Assembly: GCA_902728285.1 (NCBI GenBank)
Contig: CACVBU010000028.1
Span: forward strand, 29,750 to 93,749
Origin: Clytia hemisphaerica
Lineage: Eukaryota; Cnidaria; Hydrozoa; Leptothecata; Clytiidae
Direction of reading: 5' to 3'
Length of the DNA: 64,000 nt
Part shown: in pieces, positions 22,787-34,191 of the stretch
Numbering within the stretch: position 1 is the stretch's first letter
Layout: the number at the start of each line of letters is the position of its first letter
Program-made: the position numbers and the translations under genes
Notes under the pieces: generated by a model
The model's input: only the letters and a program-made list of their open reading frames with translations
Database searches by the model: none
Told to the model about the DNA's origin: nothing

Positions 22787-23500
22787 CAGGGCTGCAAATA
22801 AATATTTTTAGTCAATCGGACATCATGTCCGACAGAAATGAAATCCTGATGGTCAAACTCAAAATCCTGTCGGTCATTCAGTGTATATTTTTTTAAAGTT
22901 ACGGAGAAAGCGAGTAGGAAAAATAAAAGTTACCTTTGAACAGTTTGTTACTGTATATAACAGAGAAATTGATTCGATAAAAGTGATCTTAGAAACACCC
23001 TTGGAAGTTACGAAGAAAGCAAGTTGATAAAAGTTAAACTTAGAAACACTACTCTTGAAAGTTAAGAAGTAAGCAAGTTGATGAAAATGGTCTTAAGAAA
23101 ACTCTTGAAAGTTACAAAGAAAGCAAATTGATAAAAGTGATCTTAGAAACAAAGAAGGTTACGAAGAAAGCTAGTTGACAAAAGTAATTTAGAAACATCC
23201 TTAAAAGAGTTACAAAGAAAGCAGGTTGATAAAAGTGATCTTAGAAACAAAGAAAGTAACGAAGAAAGCAAGTCGATAAAAGTTAACTTAGAAACACCCT
23301 GAAAGCTACAAAGGAACCGAGTATTAAAAGAATAGGCTAAGTAAGAGACAGGGGTGTAAGAGATTTATTTTCAACTCTCAAGTTAATGGTTTGTTCCTTT
23401 TTTCATTCGGACATCATGACCGATACAAAAGATTTTCAGTCGGTCAAATAGCTTTTTCAGTCGGACATTGACCGATGACCGAGGCTTATTTGCAGCCCTG
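22787..23500. mobile_element. 714-bp TIR element, CAGGGCTGCAAATAA ends, 13-bp flanking duplication
   Basis: Left end CAGGGCTGCAAATAAATA; right end TTATTTGCAGCCCTG. Subterminal tcggacatcatgtccgac motifs occur at both sides. The direct flanks are identical over 13 bp, TTTATTGGTATTA, at 22774-22786 and 23501-23513. CAGGG ends recall hAT, but hAT duplicates 8 bp, so the class is open. The interior is a tandem repeat with no ORF. Confidence 0.85.
22895..23330. repeat. Tandem repeat of about 50 bp, about nine units
   Basis: Units carry gttacgaagaaagcaagttgataaaagtgatcttagaaacaccc with variation, and fill most of the surrounding TIR element. Period and phrase are visible by eye; the exact copy number is approximate. 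Confidence 0.8.
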
Positions 23501-24080
23501 TTTATTGGTATTACCAAAAAAGATGATCTTTAAAAAAAAATTGATCTTTAAGCATGTAACGTGTATTTTTTATCAAATATGAACAATCATAAACAACTCC
23601 GTGATGCTTAAAACTTAAAAGTTAATCTAAGTTGATAACTTCTGACTCTTTAAGTGAGCAACCTTCTTCTTCTTTAGTTTGACAGGCTGAGATCCATTTG
23701 AAGTTTATCTTAGAATAAGATTATCATAGAAACATTCATATTTGGTGTTATTATTTTGTTGTTAAAGTTTGTTAATGTGAATGAAATATGTCTTGCAATC
23801 GATGAAAAACATTTTCTCTGTAAAAAAAATTCTTTTGAAATTTCTCAATCCCGAACATAAATTCCGTGAAACTTTTGAAATCGGCTCATTCACGAAATCG
23901 GCTCATTCTCATTCCTCGAAAATTTCTTTCCTTAAGGTAGTAGAGAAGCTAAAAACTAGAGTAGGATAGATAATTTGAAGAGCTCTTAAAAGAAAAAGCA
24001 ATACAAAGATATTGCTTAAACTTTCAGGTGCGTCTGATCATGGCGTAAGAAAAATCCTTAGAAGAAATTGTTTTCCTAAC

Positions 24081-24911
24081 TTAAATTGGTAAATCATTAA
24101 AAAGTTTAGCTCCACTATATTTGAAGCTTTGTTTTCCAAGTTCGAGTTTCATTTTTGAGGTCTCAATCAGATACCCATTGTTCCTTGTTTTAGTATGTTT
24201 TCTCAGCTTAAAATAACCGTTTAGGTTTGAACAAGATTCATTATCAATCGAGCTTTTAATCAAGTTTAGTGCTTCTGCATGGATCAAGTTGAGTATGGAT
24301 GGAATACGTTTCCCCGTCAGTCGATGAGCTCTAGATTCAAGAGATTTAAACTGCTTCTTCTGAGTTTCGGTGTATGTCAGCTTGATCGGGCCTCTGTACG
24401 TCAGAATTGGAACAGTCATCATGGTGAAAATAGAATAGGCTGCATCTTTAGTGAGGTAAGAACGGAGTTTTTGGAGAAGTCTCAGTCGACTGGATGCTGT
24501 TTTGTAGAGGTATCGTTATCGAAGGTTTTTTTTAAGTTTCAGATTTGGATCAACTTTGTTTCCGAAATATTTGTATTCCTGTACGTAATTAATTTGTTGG
24601 CCTCTGTAGAAAACATTAAGGATTTTGTCAATCATTGAGAGACGTTTAGCTGTCCCAAAGAGCATAGTTTCCGTCTGTCCCTTTTTAAAGTTAGCGATCA
24701 ATTCGTTGTTGTCGAAGTATTCAGAAACTTTATTCAAGTCGTGATTCAGATCACTTTCGATTTGCGTTTTCAACTTTCCGTTGCAGTATATTACGGTGTC
24801 GTCTGCGTACATGATGACTTTTGATTTCTCTAAACATTCTGGGAAATCGTTGGATAAGATTAAAAATAGCAGAGGACCTAGTATAGATCCTTGGGGTACG
24901 CCAGTGAACAA
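24081..24911 (-). pseudogene. LINE reverse transcriptase, C-terminal half, frame-shifted
   Basis: 24911-24516 holds the RT palm (GVPQGSILGPL, MYADDTVIYCNGKL) and part of the thumb. 24422-24081 continues after a frame break with the usual C-terminal pattern (QKKQFKSLESRAHRLTGKRI ... GNKLWNDLP-like). The upstream sequence to about 25100 remains readable in part. It belongs to the non-LTR group, near jockey/CR1-like by eye. Confidence 0.85.
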
Positions 24912-25134
24912 CGGTTGTTTGTTTGATAGCGAGTTGCTGATACAGACTTGTTGATTTCTATTAAATAGGTAACTTTTAAACCATTTCAGTTCTATGTCGG
25001 AGATCCCGTATTCTTGAAGCTTTTGCAGTAGAATAGCATGACCAACGGTGTCAAATGCTTTTGTCAGATCGATGTAGACAGTTCCTACTAGTTCTCCTTT
25101 GTTGATCGAAGATCTAATGTCATCAAACAGTAGG

Positions 25135-25320
25135 GCACTAACGACACTATCTGTGTCGGGTCTGCTTTCGGTGTGAGGACGACGTTTGACATCCAGTCTG
25201 TTGGTCCTTCTACTGTTTCAATTACTCCAAAGTCCTCCAACTCGTCTAGTACGTTGTCAAACTTCTCTCGTTTTGCAACAGGGGGGGTGCAGACACAGGG
25301 TACTGGCCGGGCCATTCGTC
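25135..25320 (-). pseudogene. Gypsy pol, RT N-terminal piece
   Basis: It encodes ARPVPCVCTPPVAKREKFDN and LEDFGVIETVEGPTDWMSNV, the classic segment just before the gypsy RT core. The reading resumes at 22336 after the LINE insertion. No gag, protease or 5' LTR was found to the right, so the element is 5'-truncated. Confidence 0.85.
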
Positions 25321-25960
25321 GCCAAATGTACTACATAAACATAAACTCAAGCTGAAAAATCACCAGCGAAGATAAAAAAATAATCCTTATTCAGCTGACG
25401 GTAAATTATTCTCCTGGGAATCCAGCCAAATGATCAAATCACTGAACCCCCTGATTTACAGCGGCTTTTGAAAGATGTGATCATGTGTGACGTCATAATT
25501 ACTGCTTTCAGTTTGCCTGTTTTGAAAGTTGAAATTATCTAGAATTCTCATTCTAAAACAAGATGGAGTGAGAAAAGCACGTCTTTTGCTTTGGACGAAA
25601 GGTTGTAAATTCTGGTTGATTTTAGGGTTTTATCTTATCTTATGTCATTTACTTTAATTAGTAGAGGCTTCTTCAATGTTTGGGGAAGGTAAGTCCTGTA
25701 AAAGTTATTTGTTTTTCGGTGGAAAAAAGTGTTTAAAAAAGCATTTTTTGTGCTCAAGGTTTATTTTTCTTCGCAAATTTTTGTCTTCAATCTTAAATAG
25801 ATGAACGAGTATTTGACTGATGGTTATGATTTTTTCTCAGAACATAGAAAAAACTATTCAGGAACTTAGACCTTTTTACAGAATTTCAAAAAATCTGTTA
25901 GTTCTGGAGATATATTGAAAAGTTTAGAAGTGGGTAGTTCGCGTTCGTGTTTCGCGTTCC
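25321..25960. other. No gene recognised
   Basis: AT-rich sequence. A gtaagt at about 25690 follows a short open stretch, but there is no matching acceptor or protein sense. Confidence 0.4.
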
Positions 25961-25964
25961 CAAA

Positions 25965-26825
25965 CCAAATGCACGTGCACCGGACTGGTCATGTCCGGTG
26001 TTTTGATTGTCCGGTGGGAAAAAATATCCTTCTCCGACACCGGACATTCCGACTTCCTTAAGTCAGTGTAGACCTAAAGCTCTAAACCAGCATCTAATAA
26101 CATGAAAACCAGAATATATGATTCTTCAATGGGAATCAAAACTATAAAGTGCACTTACAAACATTAATTTGTCAGATCTAACAAAATTAATAACTGCACT
26201 GTCATCATTGACAATAAACCAAACGATTTTCTTTCAAGAGCCTTGCAAACATTCCAACAACTTCCATCGAAATGATCTATCACAGCTCAGTCTACCATTT
26301 TTAGCGCGGTCCGAGGATTGAGCCGAGAACGCTCCGCGAACTCCTGCGCGGGTGAAAAACTTCAATCTGTCAATTATTTTCTCAAGCGAAGAGTACGCGA
26401 AGCGATTCTAGCTTTACGATAGTGCCGCAGGTCATCAATGGATAGTATTCAATTATCATTATCCCTTTATTTTCATTCCTAGAACTTTTGCAAAAAAAAG
26501 GAAAAATAGAAAAGTTGTATTTTTTACTGCTCTATTCACATACTGAATTTGAAAGATCTTCTATGTAGCATTTTTTGCAAACGTCAAAAAGCTGATTTTT
26601 GTCCCGTCTTTTACATTTTAGCGACTTTGGCTTAAGTGCTTGAGTGCAGCATAGGGTACATCAAAGTCCACCAAACATGCGATTCCCGTAATTTTTGTGT
26701 GAAGAGTTAGGTCTACACTGTAAGTCCGGTATAGTAAATTGACCGGTGGTAAAAAAAATCTCATTTTACACCGGACTTTCGCCTGTCCGGTGTTCGTTAA
26801 GTCCGGTGTGTCTGCAGGGTCCTGC
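25965..26825. mobile_element. About 860-bp element with long inverted ends rich in CCGGAC dyads
   Basis: The left end (25968-26078) and right end (26703-26825) are imperfect inverted repeats of about 110 bp. Each has several GTCCGGTG/CACCGGAC motifs and a shared inner boundary (cagtgtagacctaa versus ttaggtctacactg). The middle 600 bp is unlike either end and has no coding sequence. TSDs were not resolved. Confidence 0.75.
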
Positions 26826-26935
26826 CCTGGACTCATCAGCAGCACTGTGTACTGCACCCTGGGCCTGGTTGATTGTGGATCAAACTGAGAGTAGAGAAGT
26901 GGACTGAAGGGAAATTCCCTAGAATATATCTTCAC
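26822..26935. repeat. Dispersed MITE-like repeat, copy 2
   Basis: It matches 13985-14115: gcactgtgtactgcaccctgg, gatcaaactgagag and gaagggaaattccctagaa. Here it directly joins the CCGGAC element, so the two may be parts of one composite. Confidence 0.7.
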
Positions 26936-27050
26936 CTTAGATTTGAGGTTTGAGATCTGCTGCCTTCAACTTTTCCCAGTTAAGTTGGCGCAGCTCCGGC
27001 GTAACATTTCCCTCCTTTCCAGACCAGACAGAGACTGGATGTTTAGCTAT

Positions 27051-28230
27051 CGGCAAGTACAAAAACGCCTACTACCTACTACTTAATACTTACTACCTAC
27101 TACTTACTACCTACTATAAAATAGCTCAAAACGGCTCGAAATTACCTTTAAAATATTCAGCATGTTAAAATTAGCAAAATCTGAAACTTTGGGTGGTAAA
27201 AAAGTTAAAACTTCTTCTTTTATCGTACTTTGAAGACTTCAAAATATTTTCTCTCTTTTATTTTGTTTATGACTTTTTCCCGCGCTTTTTCTATAAAGTT
27301 TACAGACGCACGTCTTCGTAGAAGAGATAAATATTTCCTTTGCACACTTATTTATTCATGTCAGTTTTATTTATAAGAATCGATCAATCTAAAAAGTTAA
27401 AATACTTTAAGTAAGTAGAGCCCTATGTTTTACTGGGTACTAGCTGAAAATCCTTTGACATGTCTTTGACATTTATTGTTATTGACAAAATGACCCTTTT
27501 GAACCAAACTATTGACAGGGTCGTTAAATATGACCTTTGTAGACTTCATTTTATGTAGCAAAAATTCTTATTGTGCTCAATAAGATGTTTTCAATATCGC
27601 AAGGTAGAAATTTTCAGTAGGAAAATACTACAAAGAGCTGTTTTAGAGGTGTCAATTTGACCATGTCAAAGTATTGACGAAATGAAATTTTTGATAAAAA
27701 TATTGACCCAGTTAATGAATATTAAAAGCTTCGCAAACCAATTCCAAGAAATAATATTTTGGCAACATTTGATATGATGTAGATCATACAATAGGATAGA
27801 GATAGATTGACCCCCATTTATATTACAGAGCCTTTTTTAGACATTTACGTGTATTCTTATCGTCTTATAATAAGAGTCATAAGAGGGAGTATGCTAGGAA
27901 AAAGGAAAGTTCTTATAATAAGAGTCAAGTAGGTTTAGTAAAAAGAAAAAGCAAGATAATGGCCTTTTGTTTTATACTTCAGTATACTTATATGAGGCGA
28001 AGAGAATATTTACTCACCACGTAAATATGCTAAATATTCTTTTAGATAACACTTTTTTCAAGTAAATATAAAGCAAAGACTTAGTGTGTTAGCATTCAGA
28101 TATTACAAAACCATTTTTTTTAGAATATAGAGATTTCGAACAAGCGAAGGAGAGTTCTGGTCTGTAAAGTATACTAACTGAGTAGGTAGTAAGTAGTAAG
28201 TAGTAGGTAGTAGGCGTTTTGTACTTGCCG
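27051..28230. mobile_element. TIR element with CTACTAC heptamer arrays (10-bp TSD)
   Basis: Left end CGGCAAGTACAAAAACGC; the right end is the complement of CGGCAAGTACAAAACGC. Both are followed inward by tandem heptamers CTACTAC/TTACTAC (about seven on the left, five to six on the right). The TSD GTTTAGCTAT is exact at 27041-27050 and 28231-28240. The 1180-bp interior is AT-rich with no coding sequence. The terminal box shares the pattern CGGnnAGTnnAAAACGC with the elements at 17632 and 60017, but the heptamer differs. Confidence 0.92.
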
Positions 28231-28984
28231 GTTTAGCTATATAGCCGCTATAGCTCAAATTAAACGCCTTCGCAGAGAAATCGACGCATGCGAAGGAATT
28301 ATAAAAAGTAGTCGTGACTTTGAGGATCACCTTAAGAAACAGCTTGAAGATAAGGACGCAGATCTCCAACTCTTGAAAAATGATTTGAAAGCTGACCCCG
28401 GCCTGCATACACTCGAGTTTGCTGAAAAGAAATTCGAACGAAAGCTTGACGAATTCAAGGACAGTATCCTGTCAACAATAAAGAACGAATGCCAACAAGC
28501 TATGAAATCGTATTCAGAAGCCACAAAATCTGCTCTCCCTCAACAACCGACGAGTGACACGAGCGGAATCAAACTTGCTATTAAACAAGCCAGAGACGAA
28601 GAGATCGCTCTTGAGATGGAGAAGAGGAGAGAGCCACGAACATCATCGTTCACGGAATAAAAGAAGAAGAACAGGTATGCGATAATAGTGACAAAAATAA
28701 TCATACTAGGGACTGTGAATGGGCTGATCAATTAGTTAAGGATTTACATGTTTCTTCTAAGATCAAAAAAATATTTAGAATAGGTAAGAAACCAAATCGT
28801 CCACTGTTAAATTGCCTCGATAGTGAAGATGATAAACTTAAGATCATGGGAAATCTCCCATCACTTAAAGGTAACGATACTTATAAAGGCATAAGTATCA
28901 CAGAAGATCTATGTAGGTCCCAACGTGAAAAGTATAAAGAGCTATCACAACAGGCGAAAGACCTAAATGATGACCTAGAAACCG

Positions 28985-30026
28985 CAGGGGGGGGGTCAAC
29001 ATTTATAATACCAACCCATAGCCCAAAAACCTGACTTTTGACCTTTTGAGCTAAGTTAACACCACCACCCCAAAATTGGTATCGATACCAACTTGAAAAT
29101 CATAATTTTCAGAAAAAGGGGGGACCCACCCCCTTATTTTGGTATCGATACCAACTTGAAAATCATAATTTTCAGAAAAAAGGGGTACCCACCCCCTTAA
29201 TTTGGTATCGATACCAACATGACTTTTTGAATTTGACAAAATATCATGGGACCCACCCCCTAATTTAGTACCAATACCAATCTGACAAATTTGAGTTTAA
29301 AACTGTTTAAAGGGAACCCAGCCCCTCCCACACAAACAGGGTACTAAGAGAAACTTCAAAAAGACTCATTTTTGAAATACTCTTTCTTCAACACAACACA
29401 AAAAATGTCATATGCTAAAATAGAAAATGACTGAAAACTGACAATATAATAAAAACAAACCCAATGAAGCTAGCAAAATCAATCTGAATCGATATTATCT
29501 GAATATAATTGATGTGCAAAATCTAGGAAAAGCTATTATAAGTACATAATTCTAGAACAGAATAGACTCACTCATTACCAAATGCTATCACAGAAAAAAT
29601 GCTTTTGCTTCAGGCTTGATCAAAAATAAAACTTGAAAATATCAAAAAAGTCCAAAATAAACAAACTTCAAAGTCATTTAAACTTATTACTCATTTACAG
29701 TCATTATACTCAAAAGCTAAAACAAATCCAATTGAAACCTGTTTAGACTGATGTGTACCCCGGGGTATTTTCTAGCTATAAGGGCAAAAATTAGGAAAGT
29801 TTTGCTGTCATTTTGATATGGATACCAACTTTCTGAATCATATTATTTAAAAAAAGGAGTACCCACCCCCTATTTTGGTATCAATACCAACTGAGGATAA
29901 CTCTTTTTTCTAAAAAAAGGGGGACCCACCCCCATCAATACCAACTTGACTTTTCAGACTTTTAAAGGAAAAAAAGACACCACCACCCGGCTATGGGTCT
30001 GGTATCTGGATGTTGACCCCCCCCTG
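28985..30026. mobile_element. 1042-bp TIR element, CAGGGGGGG ends, 7-bp TSD
   Basis: Ends CAG(G)nTCAACAT (nine Gs on the left, eight on the right), then inverted ataccaaccc.atagcc phrases. The TSD GAAACCG is exact at 28978-28984 and 30027-30033. The interior has repeated blocks with the dyad GGTATCGATACC followed by aacttgaaaatcataatttt and aaaaagggggacccaccccc. No transposase is present. CAGGG ends suggest hAT, but the TSD is 7 bp. Confidence 0.9.
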
Positions 30027-30163
30027 GAAACCGATGAATTTATTTATCGGGTTCGAGGATCGTCAAAAAACGGCTTCGACATAAAGAAGGTGTACAACAA
30101 AACACAAAAACGATACAACAACCCTATCAATCAATAAAACCGATCGATAACGATAACGACAGC

Positions 30164-33113
30164 TTGAATAAAAACCCACCTAACAAAAACGATTCAAAAA
30201 ACACAACCACAACAATTAGTGAACTTACTATCATCTACACAAATGCAGACCAAATGACATCTAAGAAGAAAAACGAACTTTTAAAGCACGTTGCTGCTGA
30301 ACAACCTCATATAATTGCGATCACCGAAGTCAACACCAAACGGATCTCTGAGAGAAAAGATCAAGACTACTCAATTGAGAATTATTCTACACCATATAAA
30401 ACTAACATAGGAATACAAAAAAGAGAGGAATCATCATTCTAGTCCACAAGTCTATTGATCACCTCATCCTACAAATACAAACGAAAGTTGAATTTGAAGA
30501 GACTTGTCTATTAGAAATTGCAATGGAGAACAAAGACACCATGTTACTCGGATGCCTTTATAGAAGCCCGACAAAAACTGAAACAAATATCTTTGATGAA
30601 AATAACAAGAACATGAATAAGCTCATAAAAGATCTCTGCCTAAATCCGAAATACACTCATATATGTCTTATAGGTGACTTTAACTATAAGAAAATCGATT
30701 GGGTCCATTGGTCCTCACCTTGTGAAGAAGATAGCGACGAGGAGAAATTCCTTGATGCTTTAAGAGACTGTTTTTTATACCAACATGTCCTTGAGCCGAC
30801 ACGGCGACGAGGCACCGACAAACCATCAATACTCGATCTCATCCTTACAGGGGAAGAAAATCAATTTCCGAGATAAAATACCTTGCCCCACTCCATCTCA
30901 GTGATCACAGTGTCCTCTCCTTTAAATTCTATGGTTATTTCACAATTAAAAATGAGCTTGATAGATATCAATACAGCAAAGCCAACTACCAGTTTATGAG
31001 ATCTCATCTAAGCCATATCAATTGGTCTATCGAATTCATCAAAAATTCGATTGAATTAGATGTGAATGAGAGTTGGGACCTATTCCTAAAACAAATGATC
31101 GAGCTCCGAAACCTCTATGTGCCACTTACCCACAATAAGAACAACCTGTCAAATCAAAGAAGGAAAGGGAAGCATCCCTTAGATCCAAAAATTTGTCAGA
31201 TAATTAAAGAGAAACGTAAGGCGCATAGAAAATGGATCATCTCACTTCAAAATGACAACACTGAGAGACGTAGAAGGGAGTACGTAAGATGGCGCAATGC
31301 CGCTAATAGTGCCCTGACTCGCTCCAAGAGAGAGTTCGAAAAAAAGATCAGCGAACAATCAAAAACAAATCCAAAAAGATTCTGGAAATATGTACGCAGC
31401 AATCTGAAAGCAAGAACGGGAATACATCCTCTCCTCGAAAACCCTAATAATGAAAATTCGATCAAATATGATGATAAAAGTAAAGCCAACATACTCCAGA
31501 GCCAATTCTGTAGTGTCTTTACATGTGAGCCACTTGAACAACTCCCTGAATTCCATTCCAGGACGGATAAAGAAGTAGAGATAAATATACTAACTGAAAC
31601 TATTAAAAAGGAGCTCAAGGCGTTAAATCCAAACAAATCCATGGGGCCAGATGAACTTCACCCAAGGATGCTCAAGGAGCTCGCTGAATATATGCAGAAC
31701 CGCTCTTCTTATAATGACAAATCTCTCAACGAAAGTTGTCTCCCAAACGACTGGAAGCATGCTAATGTATCACCTGTTTACAAAAAAGGAAACAAAAATA
31801 TAGCTGAAAACTACCGTCCGAATAGTCTGACATCCATTGTGTGTCGAATGATGGAAAAGATTCTTAAAACACATATTATGTCACATCTAGAGCAAGAGAA
31901 ACTGCTTTCTAACAAGCAACATGGTTTTATCAATCGCCGATCAACAGTAACACAACTGCTAAACTATCTAGATGTGTGTACCGAAGACATTGCTAACGGC
32001 AAAGCTGTTGACGCAGTATACTTTGACTTTGCAAAGGCATTCGACTCAGTTCCCCACCAAGGCTCTTAATCAAATTAGAAGCCTACGGAATAAGAAATAA
32101 GTTGCTTGAATGGATCAGATACTTCCTGAAGGATCGATTTCAGATAGTTAAAGTAAATGGAGCTGAATCCGAAAAACAATTAGTTCTTAGTGGAGTACCC
32201 CAAGGTAGTGTCCTAGGGCCTACCCTTTTTGTTCTAAACATCAACGATTTACCAGATTCAATTAAATCACAACTCTTTCTATTTGCTGACGACACTAAAC
32301 GTGTCAATAAAGTAGAATCAATTGAAGATGCACTTATAATCCAGGAGAACATCGATCGACTACAGCAGTGGTCAGATACGTGGCTTTTAAAATTTCATCC
32401 CGACAAATGTCATGTACTAACGTTAGGTAAGCCGAATATAATTAAACATGTACATCAATACACACTCGGAGGAAATTTACTGAAACATGTACAATTCGAA
32501 AAGGATCTCGGAGTTATCTTTGACCAAAATCTATCATTCGACCAACATATATCAAACCAAGTAAAAAAGGCAAACTCAATGGCTGGTCTAATTAGAAGAA
32601 CCTTCACGTATCTCACTCCTGAATTATTCCGTAAACTTTACATAACATTTGTCAGGCCCCACCTAGAATATGCACAAGTCATTTGGTCACCAAAACTAAA
32701 AAAAACACAAAAAACTTATAGAAGGTGTTCAGCGGTGCGCTACAAAAACGGTTGAAACATGTGGACGACTATGTTATGAAAGCAGACTACAAAGAATTGG
32801 AATCCCAAGTCTAAAATATAGGCGTGCGGTAAGTGATATGGTTGAGATCTTTAAACATTTAAATCACTATGAAAAATCGTGTGTTCCTAAGAAATTTAAC
32901 CAACGAATAAGACCAATGAGAACACATAATTCTGAACTGGTAAGAATTTTCGGGAACGATGGTGTCCGTGGACCCCAGAGCAACTCCCTTTACTATCGGG
33001 GCATTCAACAGTGGAATAGCCTACCTGAAAAAGTAGTTAAATCATCTACAATACAAGAGTTTAAAGAAAACCTCGGTCTAGCTTGGAAAGAGAAAATGTT
33101 TGAGTATGATTGA
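30164..33113 (+). pseudogene. LINE ORF2: AP endonuclease plus reverse transcriptase, four frame breaks
   Basis: The endonuclease is spread over 30164-30876 and continues to about 30925. Motifs are IYTNADQMTSKK, IIAITEVNTK, LGCLYRSPTK, ICLIGDFNYKKIDW and, after a frameshift near 30872, LSDHSVLSF. The linker and RT start in 30996-32069 (NPNKSMGPDELHPRMLKEL, WKHANVSPVYKKGN, YFDFAKAFDSVPH). 32102-32755 holds LSGVPQGSVLGP, catalytic FADDTK (in place of the usual YADD or FADDTKL) and VRPHLEYAQVIWSP. 32760-33113 ends with YYRGIQQWNSLPEKVV. Breaks fall at about 30440, 30872, 32066 and 32750. It was a target-primed reverse transcriptase and is inactive here. Confidence 0.9.
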
Positions 33114-33246
33114 AATTGTCACTATTGTTGCATATCTGTTTGAAGTTACCCTTTGTAATAAACCAAACCAATGTATGAGCGATTTATAGAGGCCCATGTG
33201 CTTGCACGGTGGCCTGGAAATCTGTAAAACATTATTATTATTATAT

Positions 33247-33655
33247 ATCTAAAAGTATTACCTACAGTTTTCTGTTCAGTCTGTTATTATTGGAAAAAAA
33301 TTATCTGTTACAGAAAAAGAAACATCCCAACAGCATTTGGAGAAAAAAAATGACGAAATTCAGTTTTATGATACCTTTACAGATTACGAATATTGTCAGT
33401 TTGCGATGCCTTTCTTTCAGGCATCAGGTGGACCAATCTTTCATTCGATCAAATCACTGCTTTGGCTGCAATTTTGAAATAAATGCATACATCAGCATTA
33501 TGTCACGTGTATCCATCATGTGACGAACATGATTTATTTAAAGAGGTAAATATTCCAGACCCAAATAAAATGTTTCCTAAAGCTTAGTCTGTATTTTACA
33601 CCACCATGCTCCTTAGGGTATTTTTTTCTGCAAAAACTACTCCAGTCAGGAACAG
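33247..33655. other. No gene recognised
   Basis: AT-rich, with one ORF overlapping the LINE tail (33209-33523) that I regard as chance. Confidence 0.4.
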
Positions 33656-33659
33656 TCGC

Positions 33660-33775
33660 CTTATTAGGAGACGCCTCCTGATTAGGAGACGTCTCCTGAT
33701 TAGGAGACATGTAGGTCGCTTGGGGTCGCTTGATTAGGAGACCCGTCTCCTAATTAGGAGACATAAAACTTTTAT
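33660..33775. repeat. ATTAGGAGAC / GTCTCCTAAT dyad cluster
   Basis: About six copies of ttaggagac and four of gtctcct lie within 110 bp, giving several overlapping hairpins (cctgattaggagacgtctcc; gacccgtctcctaattagg). It may be a decayed short inverted-repeat element. Confidence 0.75.
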
Positions 33776-33797
33776 CTCAATTTTAAGGGCTTTAGGC

Positions 33798-33860
33798 CCG
33801 GGGGGGGGGGGGGGGGGGGGGTGTGGGGTGGGGGGTGGTAGGGTACTAGGGTTGGTGAAT
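33798..33860 (+). repeat. Long G-run, G-quadruplex-prone
   Basis: A run of over 20 Gs is followed by tgtggggtggggggtggtaggg. Shorter G or C runs occur near 9951, 50630, 57404, 57605 and 59590. Such runs are often unstable or mis-sized in assemblies. Confidence 0.9.
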
Positions 33861-33889
33861 GAGGGGTATGTGCGGACGGGACCTCCGAA

Positions 33890-34115
33890 AACCGACCCTT
33901 AGAGAGACCAAATTTTAGTGAAAAAGTGACCCTTAGAGAGACTTTTTCGAAAAATTTTCCCTGATTTTCAAAGATTTCCTACCCTTAGTGAGACTTTTTT
34001 GTAATTTTTTTCTCTCAAAATCAAAATTTTTTTCTAAAAATGTGATTTTTCCCACCCTTAGAGAGACTACTTTGAAATTGCCTGATTTTTGTAACCCTTA
34101 GAGTAGACTAGCAAG
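33890..34115. repeat. Interspersed acccttagagagact repeats
   Basis: The phrase acccttag(a/t)gagac recurs five times at 40-65 bp spacing, with gattttt/aaattttt spacers. A similar acccttacagtgc pair lies in the receptor intron at 10461 and 11010. Confidence 0.75.
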
Positions 34116-34191
34116 CGTCTGTCTTTCCTTGGACACAGGAACGCGGGAATAGTGCTTATATATAATAAAGAGTTCTTATAAAAAATAGAAA

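Larger units (their letters stand above)
22337..25134 (-). mobile_element. LINE fragment inserted into the gypsy pol gene
   Basis: On the minus strand it enters at about 25134 and leaves at a (AAATG)n-type tail (22337-22364). It splits the gypsy RT between KADPTQ (about 25135) and IRMNIDMTTA (22336). The 5' part contains RT text: DLTKAFDTVGH (about 25070), then FTGVPQGSILGPLLF and YADDTVIY (24911-24516), then a C-terminal piece (24422-24081) ending FKYSGAKLFNDLPI. The 5' half of ORF2 is missing, so this is a 5'-truncated non-LTR copy. Its long 3' region was later enlarged by the TIR element at 22787-23500. Confidence 0.85.
26950..30137 (+). pseudogene. LINE ORF1, interrupted twice
   Basis: Coding pieces are 26950-27050 (ends TETGCLAI), 28241-28640, 28630-28984 and 30034-30137. 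The second has a coiled coil (QIKRLRREIDACEGIIKSS and EFAEKKFERKLDEFKDS). A frame slip near 28633 leads into NIIVHGIKEEEQ, an RNA-binding-fold motif seen in LINE ORF1 proteins, then LKIMGNLPSLKG. The last piece (EFIYRVRGSSKNGFD) rejoins the third exactly when 28985-30026 and one 7-bp duplication are removed. Around the first insertion the frame is off by two bases, so an indel occurred there too. The likely product was a nucleic-acid chaperone of the retrotransposon particle. Confidence 0.8.
26945..33246 (+). mobile_element. CR1/L2-type LINE carrying two nested DNA transposons
   Basis: The order is ORF1 (26950-30137, split by two insertions), ORF2 (30164-33113, endonuclease plus RT), a short 3' UTR, and an (ATT)n tail at 33230-33246. 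Without the insertions it is about 4.1 kb, near full length. Both ORFs have frameshifts, so this copy is dead. The (ATT)n tail and ORF2 motifs fit the CR1/L2 branch. Confidence 0.9.

Noticed and set aside
27061-28220. CRISPR-like short tandem repeats at 27068-27118 and 28176-28218
   Set aside because: They are 7-bp arrays at inverted transposon ends, with no spacers and no cas genes.
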